A stretch of 64,000 nucleotides of DNA from Costus lasius (taxonomy: Eukaryota > Streptophyta > Magnoliopsida > Zingiberales > Costaceae): positions 85,100,665-85,164,664 of the forward strand of contig CM050453.2 of assembly GCA_027563935.2 (NCBI GenBank), written 5' to 3'. Numbering within the stretch: position 1 is the stretch's first letter; every line of letters starts with the position of its first letter. This document shows, piece by piece, positions 24,601 to 35,150 of the stretch. Made by a program: the position numbers and the translations under genes. The notes under the pieces were generated by a model. The model was not told where the DNA came from. It ran no database searches and worked only from the letters and a program-made list of their open reading frames with translations.

Positions 24601-25337
24601 TGAAACATTGATAGGGTTCCACAAGTGCAGGCAACACAGGCAAAAAGTACGAACGGATTAGATAAACCCTCAACCAAATGGTTCCAATGCGCGAACAAAC
24701 TTTTGGTCTACCCTGACGCGTCTAAGATCCTAACAATCCTCCTAGGTGAGTACAGTTCGTCAAAGGGTTACCCCCATAATGCAGGCAAAGTGCATACATA
24801 AGGTTAAGCAAGGACCTAAGGCAATTGGAACAAGATCATCACAATCGTAAAGACATCAAAGGGTTACCCCACATCCTGATTTAAGGTTCTAGCCTATCGT
24901 ATTCAGCATAGCAACACAAGTGATAGTGCCCAACAACACAAGCATATGCAAATTTGTGCAGGAATTACAAAAGGAAGGTAAGATTATACAATACTTTGCA
25001 TGGATTATACAATAAACATAGCAAATCAAATGTAGTTTGAGGATCCTCCTTACAACTTATTCCTAAGTTGCTTTCCGCAAGAAAATCTTCAATGGTTGCA
25101 GGTGCGCAGCCCTCTTCTTCCTGATGGTTTTCTCCTCCAAGCTTGGCCGCTCCTTCCTCTCGTCTTCGATCTCCTTCTTTTTTCTTAATGCTCCTTTCTC
25201 CAAGGCTTTTTATCTCCTCTCTTCCTAGTGGGCTTTTCTTCCCTTTCCAAGACTCTATATAGCCTGCCTACCGCGATATGCTCGAGTGCACACCAGAGAT
25301 GGTGGGTGCTACAAAGTCCTTTAGAGAGCGATTCGCA
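24600..25337 (-). repeat. Family F-like LTR fragment, minus strand
   Basis: Phrases such as GTACAGTTCGTCAAAGGG (24753) and CCCCACATCCTGATTTAAGG (24869) are the reverse complement of parts of the family F LTRs (for example 51010-51025, 16476-16487). The right part (25090-25300) is CT-rich with a TATA-like ctatatagcc near 25256 readable on the minus strand. It ends abruptly against copia sequence at 25338. Confidence 0.65.
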
Positions 25338-25431
25338 TTACCAAGCCTCTGGCGCAGCAGAAGCATGAGAAGCACTGTAATAACATGGGTTTGAGATTTC
25401 TCAACCATTAGATTAAGTGCAAGTGGGAGAT
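25338..25431 (+). repeat. 94-bp remnant of copia internal 3' end, outside the left LTR
   Basis: This segment is the same as 32747-32840, the last codons of the copia pol gene, its stop and the polypurine stretch (AAGTGGGAGAT). It stands immediately before the LEFT LTR, where host flanking DNA would be expected. The array is therefore internal end - LTR - internal - LTR, which is what remains after recombination between two copia copies or a tandem element. Confidence 0.9.
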
Positions 25432-27121
25432 TGTTGGGGTATGCCCTTAAGGCTAATGTTTGAGGCCTTGGGATTCTTTCAGTATCATGTATAAACTCTT
25501 ATGTTTATAAAGGCAATGGTTGTTATTCAGTTTGTTACATTGTCTGCTGCAATAAGTGTGCTTCTGAATAATGTTTCAATGCTGTTCAGCTAGGCTGACA
25601 TGATGTAATGTCCTTAGTCGAGATATCTTGGTGAACATGAGACAGCCTTGATATGATTGAGACTAATATGCGTTCTAATCTTATAGGATGCTTCGAGCAT
25701 GGAATAAGATGTAGACTCATGGGTACATTGGATGTACTGGACAGACCCTACTAGGATATTCAATTGCTTGTCACAATGTGAATAATCCTTGTTTGCAACA
25801 AGTGGCACATGTCCTCTGACTTGAGATCACTTGTGTTTCTAAATGATGATTGTCATTGTTTTCAGGTAGTTCAATATCATTTGAAACATAATGGTTATAG
25901 ACTATCTTGGATAATGATCATGAGTCATGTTAGGGCACTAGTGATAGATATAGGATTGCCGTCTCCTTGATTGGAGTGTGATGTTCTAAAGGGGCCCCCT
26001 GAATGAGATGATTGAGAAAGTGTATGGCCATACCCAGGTGACTATGTTCATCTGATCTAATCATGCTCATCATATTGGAGTTACAGGCTTGACATGCTTG
26101 TCCAATAAGAACATCCAGTGGCAAAGGAAACATGTATGCCTAGTGAAGTGGATTCACACTTGTGCTGTGGTTTGGGTGTAGTCTTGGAAGACTCTTTCCT
26201 TTATATCGGGAGACAGTGATGTGTTGCTAGATACCCCTCACTGATCGTGATAACGTAAGTTATCGTTACCGACATTTAAAGGAAACCCTCAGGGTCGCAC
26301 AATTTGATGATATGGCTTACTTAAGTCAGATCGTGTGGACTGAATTGTTTTGATTCAGTTTAAAGGAGTTTAAACTCTGATTGTAAGTGAGATCTGGTCT
26401 GATCATGTTTGATTGATTAGGGCTTGAGATCGGTAAGCTTCGATCGAGAGATTTGATGCTAGATCAGTGAGATCAAGAGCATCGAGAGATCAACGGTTAG
26501 ATCTTGAACCTTTAGGTTCAATGAGATCGACCATGGCTTGGGCTGATTTAATTTGGTCTTGAACCAAATTCAATTGAACCGGCTCATCATGTGAGCGCTT
26601 GGTTCAAAGGTTCAAAGGGTGAAGAGGAGTTGCGTTCGGTTCACTTGAAGTGAACGCATAACGCTAGAGAAATAATGGGTTGCTATTTTTGGAAAGTTTT
26701 TGCAACGCCTCCACGTTCATGAGGAACGTTTTCTCTTATCGCCTCTCATCACCTCTTGACGCTTCTTGCTCTCGTGTGACGACTCTCTCGACGAGTGTAG
26801 AGAAGGCTTTCGGCAAGCACCAAGAGATCTCATCTCCTCCACGCAAAGAACTCCTTAGAACCTTGCTAGCACAAGGAGCACTAAGGGAGTAGGCGACATC
26901 ATTTTGTGTGCGTACCATTTGGAGGAGAAGCGCTTGAGTCTCTTCTTCCTAGACGCCATCCAAGCAATGGCTTTGGTAAGAATCGATTCCTTGATTCTTG
27001 TTTGCAATTGCATATAAGTTGATCATATAATATGTAAAGATCCTAGAAACCCCCTTCCGCTGCATGAAAAACTCCATCTGCGCCTATCTAGGGTTTCGCT
27101 CCCCCTTGAAGGGGACCTTCA
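25432..27121 (+). repeat. Left LTR of Ty1/copia element
   Basis: Length 1690 bp, TGTTGGGGTATG to ...GGGGACCTTCA. It is the same length as the right LTR and I found only about six base differences by eye (for example 25583, 25865, 26657, 26729). That is about 0.4 percent, so the insertion is very recent. It includes a GTATGGCCATAC palindrome (26022-26033) shared with family S, and a GATAACGTAAGTTATC hairpin near 26262. Confidence 0.95.
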
Positions 27122-27123
27122 AC

Positions 27124-27135
27124 TGGTATCAGAGC
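27124..27135 (+). other. Copia primer binding site (initiator tRNA-Met)
   Basis: TGGTATCAGAGC lies two bases after the left LTR. It is the standard complement of the 3' end of plant initiator tRNA-Met and the usual copia primer. The same site type is known as a target of plant miR845 small RNAs. Confidence 0.95.
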
Positions 27136-28395
27136 CGGTTTTATGCATGTTTTATGATTGCTTTAGCCTTATGTGATCCTTGTATGCTTAGATCTTCATT
27201 ACATGCGAGATTTACATGTAACTTATACATGCCGAAACTTGATATATGTTTCCTTAGCGCATGGTTGTTTGCGCTTGGTTGTTTTTCTCAAAAACTTCAT
27301 GACATGCGCGACTATCATTAGATCTAAGCGGCGCCTACTATAAACCCTTAGATGGGTTAGTAGGGTTGAAGTCATCTTCTAGGAAGGATCCAAATAGTCT
27401 GATCAGACCATCTGACAGCCTAGATGGGTCGACCAGATGGCACCTATGCGCATGCATAAGGTGGCTATAGGTCGACTGCATCAAGGGCGTGTAGCGAGGT
27501 CTGGTTGAGACAACCATTGAACGCGCATGAGTTAGGCCCGGGGTCACACCCGTTTGCCAGAACTCATGAAGGCTGTTCAGCCCTTGGCGCATGCATGGTT
27601 GACCATTAGGTCAACTCAAGTCAGTTAGGACTTGGTGCATGCAAGGGCAGTGGATCTGACTAGTCATGATGAGTGGATCCCTATTAATGGACCGTTGTAA
27701 GGTGGTAGGGCACATAAGAAAAATAAAATTGATTTCAATGGGATTTTGAAAATTTTATTTTGTCTATGGATCACATGTTGATTGTAAGCATATGCTTGTT
27801 TATTTAATCTTATGTGGGATGCCCAATTTAATGTGTGCTGTGCTGGGGCCTGCGTGCCTGGAATAAATTGTAAATTAATATTTATTGTGATCTGCGCATC
27901 ACATTTCATTTAATTTATAAAGTGTAATTGACCTGCGAGTCAAACTTGTCTAGATAGATTAAATTGTAATTTAATCAGACAAGTGCACAGAACACACTTG
28001 GCAGAGGCGCATGCAGCAGAGGCTTGACCAGGTGGTAGGTCTAGGGTTCGACCCTATGACAGGCGCATCTACCTGGTGGGCGCACCTGAGCTGCAGAGGG
28101 AGCTTGGGCCCTGGTCTGGGCCAGATGAGATGCAAAAGACCCATGAAGAGCTCAAGTGAAGACTTAAGTTAAAAATTAAGGTCTTACTTAGGGTTAATGG
28201 GCTTTTACCACATAAGATCAGCATGCTTTCTACTTATCGTTTTTATAATTAGAAGTGCATGATTTGTTTATCTTCTGCTATCACCATAGGGTTTGCATGA
28301 TAGTTAAGAAGATAAAAGACCGTTAAAATCCAACGCTACAAATATCAAGCACGTAAGCCTTCTGACGCGAAACCTCACTGTTCTGACTATCGTTG

Positions 28396-28428
28396 GGGCC
28401 GTGTTGTACCCACTCAGTGGGCACGCCC
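28396..28428 (+). ncRNA. Copia leader hairpin, copy 1
   Basis: Outer arms GGGCCGTG (28396-28403) and CACGCCC (28422-28428) pair with one bulged C. A one-sided TTGTA internal loop follows, then an inner stem CCCAC with GTGGG closed by the triloop TCA. The design is the same as copy 2 but with different paired bases. Confidence 0.6.
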
Positions 28429-28603
28429 ATCTATCTTCAGACGGTGTGCGATTTCACCTGCGTGTTACAGAGAAGGGATTTATCGCTTCTCGTTGCTCAG
28501 CATAGCACGTGGTGGTCCAGGGAGTAGGTCAGGTCAGCTTGACCATGTAGGCTACATACTGAGCATATGTTAGCTATATGGAGGCAGCCATCTGTGGGAT
28601 CAG

Positions 28604-28637
28604 AGACTGTGTTGTACCAACTCAGTTGGCACAGTCT
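28604..28637 (+). ncRNA. Copia leader hairpin, copy 2
   Basis: Outer arms AGACTGTG (28604-28611) and CACAGTCT (28630-28637) pair perfectly over 8 bp. The one-sided TTGTA loop, the inner stem CCAAC with GTTGG, and the TCA loop are as in copy 1. Compared with copy 1, both partners of the middle inner pair changed (C-G to A-T), and the outer arm changed as a unit. Confidence 0.6.
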
Positions 28638-28938
28638 GCTGGATTGCCCAGATGAAGGGGAATCGCACGGGTTGGCGATTGGCAGGGACTGCCTACCAGA
28701 AATTAGTGCTTGTACTCTCTGTGCATCTTATCTCGCCTGAGTGGGACGCGGAGACCAAGTATGAAATCTGGATCCCATCTCACTAAAAGAGTTTTACTCT
28801 TTTGGGCTGTTTTGCTGGATTTTTCAGTCAGATAAAATAGTGAGAAAAGAATCTTTCTTAAGTCCTGGATTGATTCTAAACATTGATACTGACCTTGCTG
28901 TTCTTGCATTGTTGTAGATTCCTGCAGCAACGAACACC

Positions 28939-31900
28939 ATGAGCTTCAATGTGCGATCCCTACTGGAAAGGGAGAAGTTTGCTGGGCCAAACTTCTCAGA
29001 CTGGTACGGACACCTTAAGATTGTTCTTAAGGCTGAGAGGAAACTGTATGTCCTCGAGACGGCTATACCGCCTCAACCCGCTCCGAATGCCGCAAGGGCG
29101 GTTCGGGATGCCTATGAAAAGCATGTCAATGATGGCATTGATGTCGCTTGCCTGATGCTAGCGTCTATGACGCCACAGCTGCAGCGTCAGCATGAGGATA
29201 TGTCTGCTATAGAAATTATAGCAAACCTCAAGATGCTATATGCTGCACAGGCGAGGACTGAACGCTATAATTTGACCAAGCTTTTCTTTCAGAGCAAACT
29301 GGCTGAAGGGAGTCCAGTGGGAGCTCATGTGCTCAAGATGATTGGGCACAAAGAGGCTCTAGAGAAACTGGGGCATACCATCAATCAGGAGCTTGCTGTA
29401 GATATTATTCTGCAGTCTCTCCCGGCCTCTTTCGATCCGTTCATTATTAATTTTAATATGAACAAGATCGACTGTACACCGGCAGAGTTGCTGAATATGC
29501 TCTTGACTACAGAGGAAACTCTAAAGGGAAAGCCTTCAACCTCTGTCTTGATGTTTCCTTCTAGGAACAAGAAGAAGGGGAAGAAGGGCAAAGCCCCTGT
29601 CAAGAACTACAACAAGGCTCTGAAACAAAAGGTTAAGCGGTCGAAGGAGTACAGATGTTTCCATTGTGGCCAGCTGGGTCACTGGAAAAAGGACTGTAAA
29701 GCGCTCCAAGGAGACAAGAAGGGAAGCATCGCTTCTGGCTCAGGTATTTTTGTGACTGAGGTCATGTTTTCTTCTTCTATTTCATGGGTGTTGGACACTA
29801 CATGTGGAGTTCACATTTGTTCAAATGTACAGGAACTCAAGAGAAGAAGACAGGTGGGATAGCATGAGGTGGACCTACGAGTTGGAAACGGGGCACGGGT
29901 TGCTGCTGTTGCTGTAGGGGTTTATTACATCTCATTACCATCTGGACTTGTATTAGAACTGGACAATTGTTATTTTGTTCCGAGTATTACGAAAAATATT
30001 ATCTCTATTCCTGCTCTTGTCAGGAAAGGATTTTCCTTTGAATGCAATATTTCAAAGTGTGTGATTTCTTATGATAATATTGTTTATGCTTCTGGATCAA
30101 TTAACAATGGGTTATTCATGTTGGACATGGAATGTTCTATACAAAACATTGATAATAAGAAAGCCAAGTATGCTGATGACAGCACCTTGTTATGGCATAG
30201 TCGTTTAGGCCATATTAACAAGAAACGCATTAAGCGGTTGCATGATCATGGACTGCTGGGATCATTCTCCTAGGAGGAGATTGATACATGCAAAGCTTGT
30301 TTATTGGGTAAAATGACGAAGTCTCCTTTTCCTAACAAAGGTCAAAGGGCTTCAGGTTTACTTACCCTTATACACAGTGATGTGTGTGGGCCATTTAGTA
30401 AACATGCCAGAGGTGGCTATTCATACTTCATTACCTTTACTGATGATTTCAGTAGATATGTGTATGTCTATCTAATGAGACATAAGAGTGAATCTTTTGA
30501 CAAGTTCAAAGAGTTCAAAAATGAAGTACAGAATCAGCTAGGCCGAAATATCAAGGCACTTCGCTCAGATCGAGGTGGTGAATACCTAAGTCGAGAGTTT
30601 ACTGACTATCTCAAGGAGTGTGGGATTATCTCACAGCTCACTCCGCCAGGAACACCGCAATGGAATGGTGTGTCCGAGAGGAGGAACAGAACCTTACTGG
30701 ATATGGTTCGTTCAATGATGAGTCAGGCTGCTCTACCTTACTCCTTTTGGGGATTTGCACTGGAAACAGCTGCAAAGGTACTAAACCGAGTGCCATCCAA
30801 GGCAGTTTCAAAGACTCCATATGAGTTATGGTATGGGAAACAGCCGAGCTTGACATTTATTAAGATCTGGGGTTGCGAGGCTTATGTCAAAAAGCTCGCC
30901 TCTGGGAAACTAGAGAGCAGATCTGAGAAATGTATCTTTGTTGGATACCCTAAGGAAACTAAGGGTTATTATTTCTACGATCCCAAAGAGAACAAGGTAT
31001 TTGTTGCTCGGACGGCCATTTTTCTTGAGAAGGAGTTTCTTCTGCAAGAGGCCAGTGGGAGAGAAATACAGTTGGATGAGAATCCACAGGAAGGACAAAG
31101 TAGTCAAGCACAGTTGGATGAGCATGAGCCAGTAGAACAGGTGATTGAACAACCTGAGGCTCAGATATCACGGGAACCGCGTAGATCGGGAAGGATCCGT
31201 CGACAGCCTGAGCGCTATGACGGAGTCTACATCATTGATCATGATGAACCCCTCACTTATGCGGATGCGGTCAGTGGACCGGAGTCAGCTAGATGGCTTG
31301 AAGCTATGCGAACCGAGATGGACTCCATGTCAGATAACCAAGTCTGGGATTTGGTTGATCCGCCTCCGGGAGTTATCCCTATAGGCTGTAAATGGATCTT
31401 CAAGAAGAAGATTGACATGGATGGTAACGTGGTTACCTATAAAGGCAGGCTAGTTGCGAAAGGTTTCAAACAAATCTACGGGATAGATTATGATGAAACT
31501 TTCTCTCCTGTAGCCATGTTCAAGTCTATTCGGATTCTTTTCGCGATAGCAGCATATTATGATTATGAGATCTGGCAAATGGATGTGAAGACCGCTTTCC
31601 TTAATGGAAAACTGGATGAGGATGTGTATATGACACAACCTGAAGGATTCACTAACCCATCAGATCGTCATAAAATATGCAAGTTGAAGAAGTCTATTTA
31701 TGGACTTAAGCAAGCATCTAGAAGCTGGAATATTCATTTTGATGAATCAATATGTGAATTTGGTTTCATCAAGAATGAAGATGACCCGTGTGTATATAAG
31801 AGGTTTAGTGGGAGCGTGATTACTTTCCTAGTCCTCTACGTCGATGATATCTTAATCATTGGAAACGATATTCCTGAACTGCATGCTGTCAAAGCATGGT

Positions 31901-32820
31901 TAAGAAAATGTTTCCAGATGAAAGATTTAGGAGAAGCAGCCTATGTGTTAGGTGTGAAGATCTACAGGGATAGATCTAAGAGGCTTCTCGGGCTGTGCCA
32001 GAGTACTTACATCGATAAAGTCCTGGAGAGATTCCATTTAGAGAATTCTAAAAGAGGATATCTTCCAGTCAGACATGGTCTGAATCTTTCAAAGAGTCAG
32101 TGTCCACAAACACAGACTGAGAAAGATGAAATGGACAATACGCCTTATGCTTCGGCTATTGGGTCCATTATGTATGCGATGTTGTGTACTCGCCCAGACG
32201 TCGCTTACGGGTTAAGCGTGACCAGTCGATTCCAAAGTAATCCAGGTCAGGCGCACTGGATTGCGGTCAAGAACATTTTAAAATATCTGCGGAGGACCAA
32301 AGATATGTTCTTGGTATATGGTGGTCAGGAAGAACTCAGTATAGAAGGATATACTAACGCTTCGTTCCAATCGGACCAGGATGATTTCCGATCGCAATCA
32401 GGCTATGTTTTTAGCTTGAATGGTGGAGCAGTGGTGTGGAAAAGTTTCAAACAGTCTATTGTTGCTGATTCCACAACAGAAGCCGAGTATGTTGCAGCCT
32501 CAGAAGCATCTAAGGAGGTAGTATGGATTCGTAAGTTCATTCAGGAACTTGGTGTTGTTCCTTCGAGTGCAGATCCTTTGGTTATCTTCTGTGATAACAC
32601 TGGAGCAATCGCACAAGCAAAGGAACCACGGTCGCACCGGAAGTCCAAGCACATACAGAGACGGTTTCACTTGATCCGGGAGATCATTGATCGTGGTGAG
32701 ATCAAAATCTGCAAGGTTCATACAGATGACAATCTGGCTGACCCGCTTACCAAGCCTCTGGCGCAGCAGAAGCATGAGAAGCACTGTAATAACATGGGTT
32801 TGAGATTTCTCAACCATTAG
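28939..32820 (+). pseudogene. gag-pol: Ty1/copia gag-pol polyprotein, one frame with two amber stops
   Basis: One reading frame of about 1293 codons, normal for the superfamily. In order: gag (MSFNVRSLLEREKFAGPN), CCHC knuckle CFHCGQLGHWKKDC at about residues 239-252, protease WVLDTTCGVHIC near 283, integrase LWHSRLGH ... CKACLLGK with the core SDVCGPF and FTDDFSRY, RT (WQMDVKTAFLNG; YVDD within LVLYVDDILIIGN near 967), and RNase H (TEAEYVAASEA). Copia order (integrase before RT) is clear. Defects: stops at 29860 and 30271 (both TAG), protease DTG box read as DTT, and the first RNase H aspartate changed to asparagine (GYTNASF). Otherwise the frame is open to the last codon. The 1.7-kb LTRs and gag type suggest a Tork/Angela-like lineage, but this is not certain. 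The copy could have been moved only with proteins from a partner. Confidence 0.93.
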
Positions 32821-32840
32821 ATTAAGTGCAAGTGGGAGAT

Positions 32841-34530
32841 TGTTGGGGTATGCCCTTAAGGCTAATGTTTGAGGCCTTGGGATTCTTTCAGTATCATGTA
32901 TAAACTCTTATGTTTATAAAGGCAATGGTTGTTATTCAGTTTGTTACATTGTCTGCTGCAATAAGTGTGCTTCTGAATAATGTCTCAATGCTGTTCAGCT
33001 AGGCTGACATGATGTAATGTCCTTAGTCGAGATATCTTGGTGAACATGAGACAGCCTTGATATGATTGAGACTAATATGCGTTCTAATCTTATAGGATGC
33101 TTCGAGCATGGAATAAGATGTAGACTCATGGGTACATTGGATGTACTGGACAGACCCTACTAGGATATTCAATTGCTTGTCACAATGTGAATAATCCTTG
33201 TTTGCAACAAGTGGCACATGTCCTCTGACTTGAGATCACTTGTGTTTCTAAATGATGATTGTCATTGTTTTGAGGTAGTTCAATATCATTTGAAACATAA
33301 TGGTTATAGACTATCTTGGATAATGATCATGAGTCATGTTAGGGCACTAGTGATAGATATAGGATTGCCGTCTCCTTGATTGGAGTGTGATGTTCTAAAG
33401 GGGCCCCCTGAATGAGATGATTGAGAAAGTGTATGGCCATACCCAGGTGACTATGTTCATCTGATCTAATCATGCTCATCATATTGGAGTTACAGGCTTG
33501 ACATGCTTGTCCAATAAGAACATCCAGTGGCAAAGGAAACATGTATGCCTAGTGAAGTGGATTCACACTTGTGCTGTGGTTTGGGTGTAGTCTTGGAAGA
33601 CTCTTTCCTTTATATCGGGAGACAGTGATGTGTTGCTAGATACCCCTCACTGATCGTGATAACGTAAGTTATCGTTACCGACATTTAAAGGAAACCCTCA
33701 GGGTCGCACAATTTGATGATATGGCTTACTTAAGTCAGATCGTGTGGACTGAATTGTTTTGATTCAGTTTAAAGGAGTTTAAACTCTGATTGTAAGTGAG
33801 ATCTGGTCTGATCATGTTTGATTGATTAGGGCTTGAGATCGGTAAGCTTCGATCGAGAGATTTGATGCTAGATCAGTGAGATCAAGAGCATCGAGAGATC
33901 AACGGTTAGATCTTGAACCTTTAGGTTCAATGAGATCGACCATGGCTTGGGCTGATTTAATTTGGTCTTGAACCAAATTCAATTGAACCGGCTCATCATG
34001 TGAGCGCTTGGTTCAAAGGTTCAAAGGGTGAAGAGGAGTTGCGTTCGGTTCACTTGAAGTGAACACATAACGCTAGAGAAATAATGGGTTGCTATTTTTG
34101 GAAAGTTTTTGCAACGCCTCCACGTTCATGAGGAACATTTTCTCTTATCGCCTCTCATCACCTCTTGACGCTTCTTGCTCTCGTGTGACGACTCTCTCGA
34201 CGAGTGTAGAGAAGGCTTTCGGCAAGCACCAAGAGATCTCATCTCCTCCACGCAAAGAACTCCTTAGAACCTTGCTAGCACAAGAAGCACTAAGGGAGTA
34301 GGCGACATCATTTTGTGTGCGTACCATTTGGAGGAGAAGAGCTTGAGTCTCTTCTTCCTAGACGCCATCCAAGCAATGGCTTTGGTAAGAATCGATTCCT
34401 TGATTCTTGTTTGCAATTGCATATAAGTTGATCATATAATATGTAAAGATCCTAGAAACCCCCTTCCGCTGCATGAAAAACTCCATCTGCGCCTATCTAG
34501 GGTTTCGCTCCCCCTTGAAGGGGACCTTCA
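32841..34530 (+). repeat. Right LTR of Ty1/copia element
   Basis: Length 1690 bp, identical in ends and length to 25432-27121. The polypurine stretch AAGTGGGAGAT precedes it directly. Flanking bases after 34530 are CCCAC; the matching left target duplication cannot be tested because the left LTR is preceded by copia internal sequence. Confidence 0.95.
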
Positions 34531-35150
34531 CCCACAACGTCTAAAACATGAACATGTATGGCCAGTACATAAACATGAATGAAAACTTCCTAGACATGAA
34601 TAAGAACAAAGATAAATTTAGATAAAATGTAGATCAAACATTAATGTTCAACATTCTTACAGTGGGCTACGCCCAAACCCCGAAAAGAGAGTTTACGCTA
34701 CAAAATTCATCACGAAATACATGAAATCTCGCATACAAATTGATTCAAACCAGAGGGAGGAGTAGATCCTTGATGGAAGAAGGTTCAGCACGATGATCTT
34801 CGTTGGAACGAAGAAGAAATCACGCCGGAACAGTGTCGCTATCATGCTATCGCTCTAAACCCTAGGTTATCGCCCCTTTCGCTCGTTCTCCTCAACTGCC
34901 TAATCAAATCCAATGATTTTGGTCCCAAAACGTCCATGGCTAAGTTAGGAAGGTCTCCACAAAATTTTCGTGAAATCCGCTTCCAAAATAGTAAGTTATG
35001 GGCAAAAAATCGGACCCCTGTCGAACAAGGCAGGATGATGCACGGTCGTGCATGGATGCACGGCCATGCCCGTGTATGGCTCGGTGACATTTAATATTTG
35101 GAAAAATTGCTCTTCACAGCCGTACATGGATTCACGGGTGTGCCCGTAAA
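34531..35150 (-). repeat. Athila LTR fragment next to the copia right end, minus strand
   Basis: Positions 34531-34710 resemble G3 LTR 23331-23490 (CTAAAACATGA-CA-TATGGCCA; cccgaaaagagagtttac). Palindromic words GCACGGTCGTGC and GCACGGCCATGCCCGTG lie at 35041-35075 and CACGGGTGTGCCCGT near 35131-35145. It abuts J's broken RT at 35150. Confidence 0.7.

Larger units (their letters stand above)
27136..28938 (+). other. Long noncoding leader of the copia element
   Basis: About 1.8 kb separate the primer site from the gag ATG. No protein family is recognisable and no long plus-strand ORF exists. The leader would be the 5' end of genomic RNA, where packaging and dimerisation signals are expected. 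Two related hairpins lie at 28396-28428 and 28604-28637. Confidence 0.8.

Noticed and set aside
17513..25337. LTR F (+) at 15599-17512 and F-like LTR (-) at 24600-25337 as terminal inverted repeats of one large element around G3
   Set aside because: The pieces are unequal, diverged and truncated differently, and an extra plus-strand LTR scrap lies in between. Independent insertions and deletions explain it better.
27122..28938. tRNA or snoRNA genes in the copia leader
   Set aside because: No A and B box spacing or cloverleaf was found; only the primer site resembles a tRNA.
29860..30273. Amber codons in copia pol as regulated readthrough sites
   Set aside because: There are two of them, one within integrase, where a stop has no known use, and other catalytic residues are damaged too. 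Simple decay is more likely.
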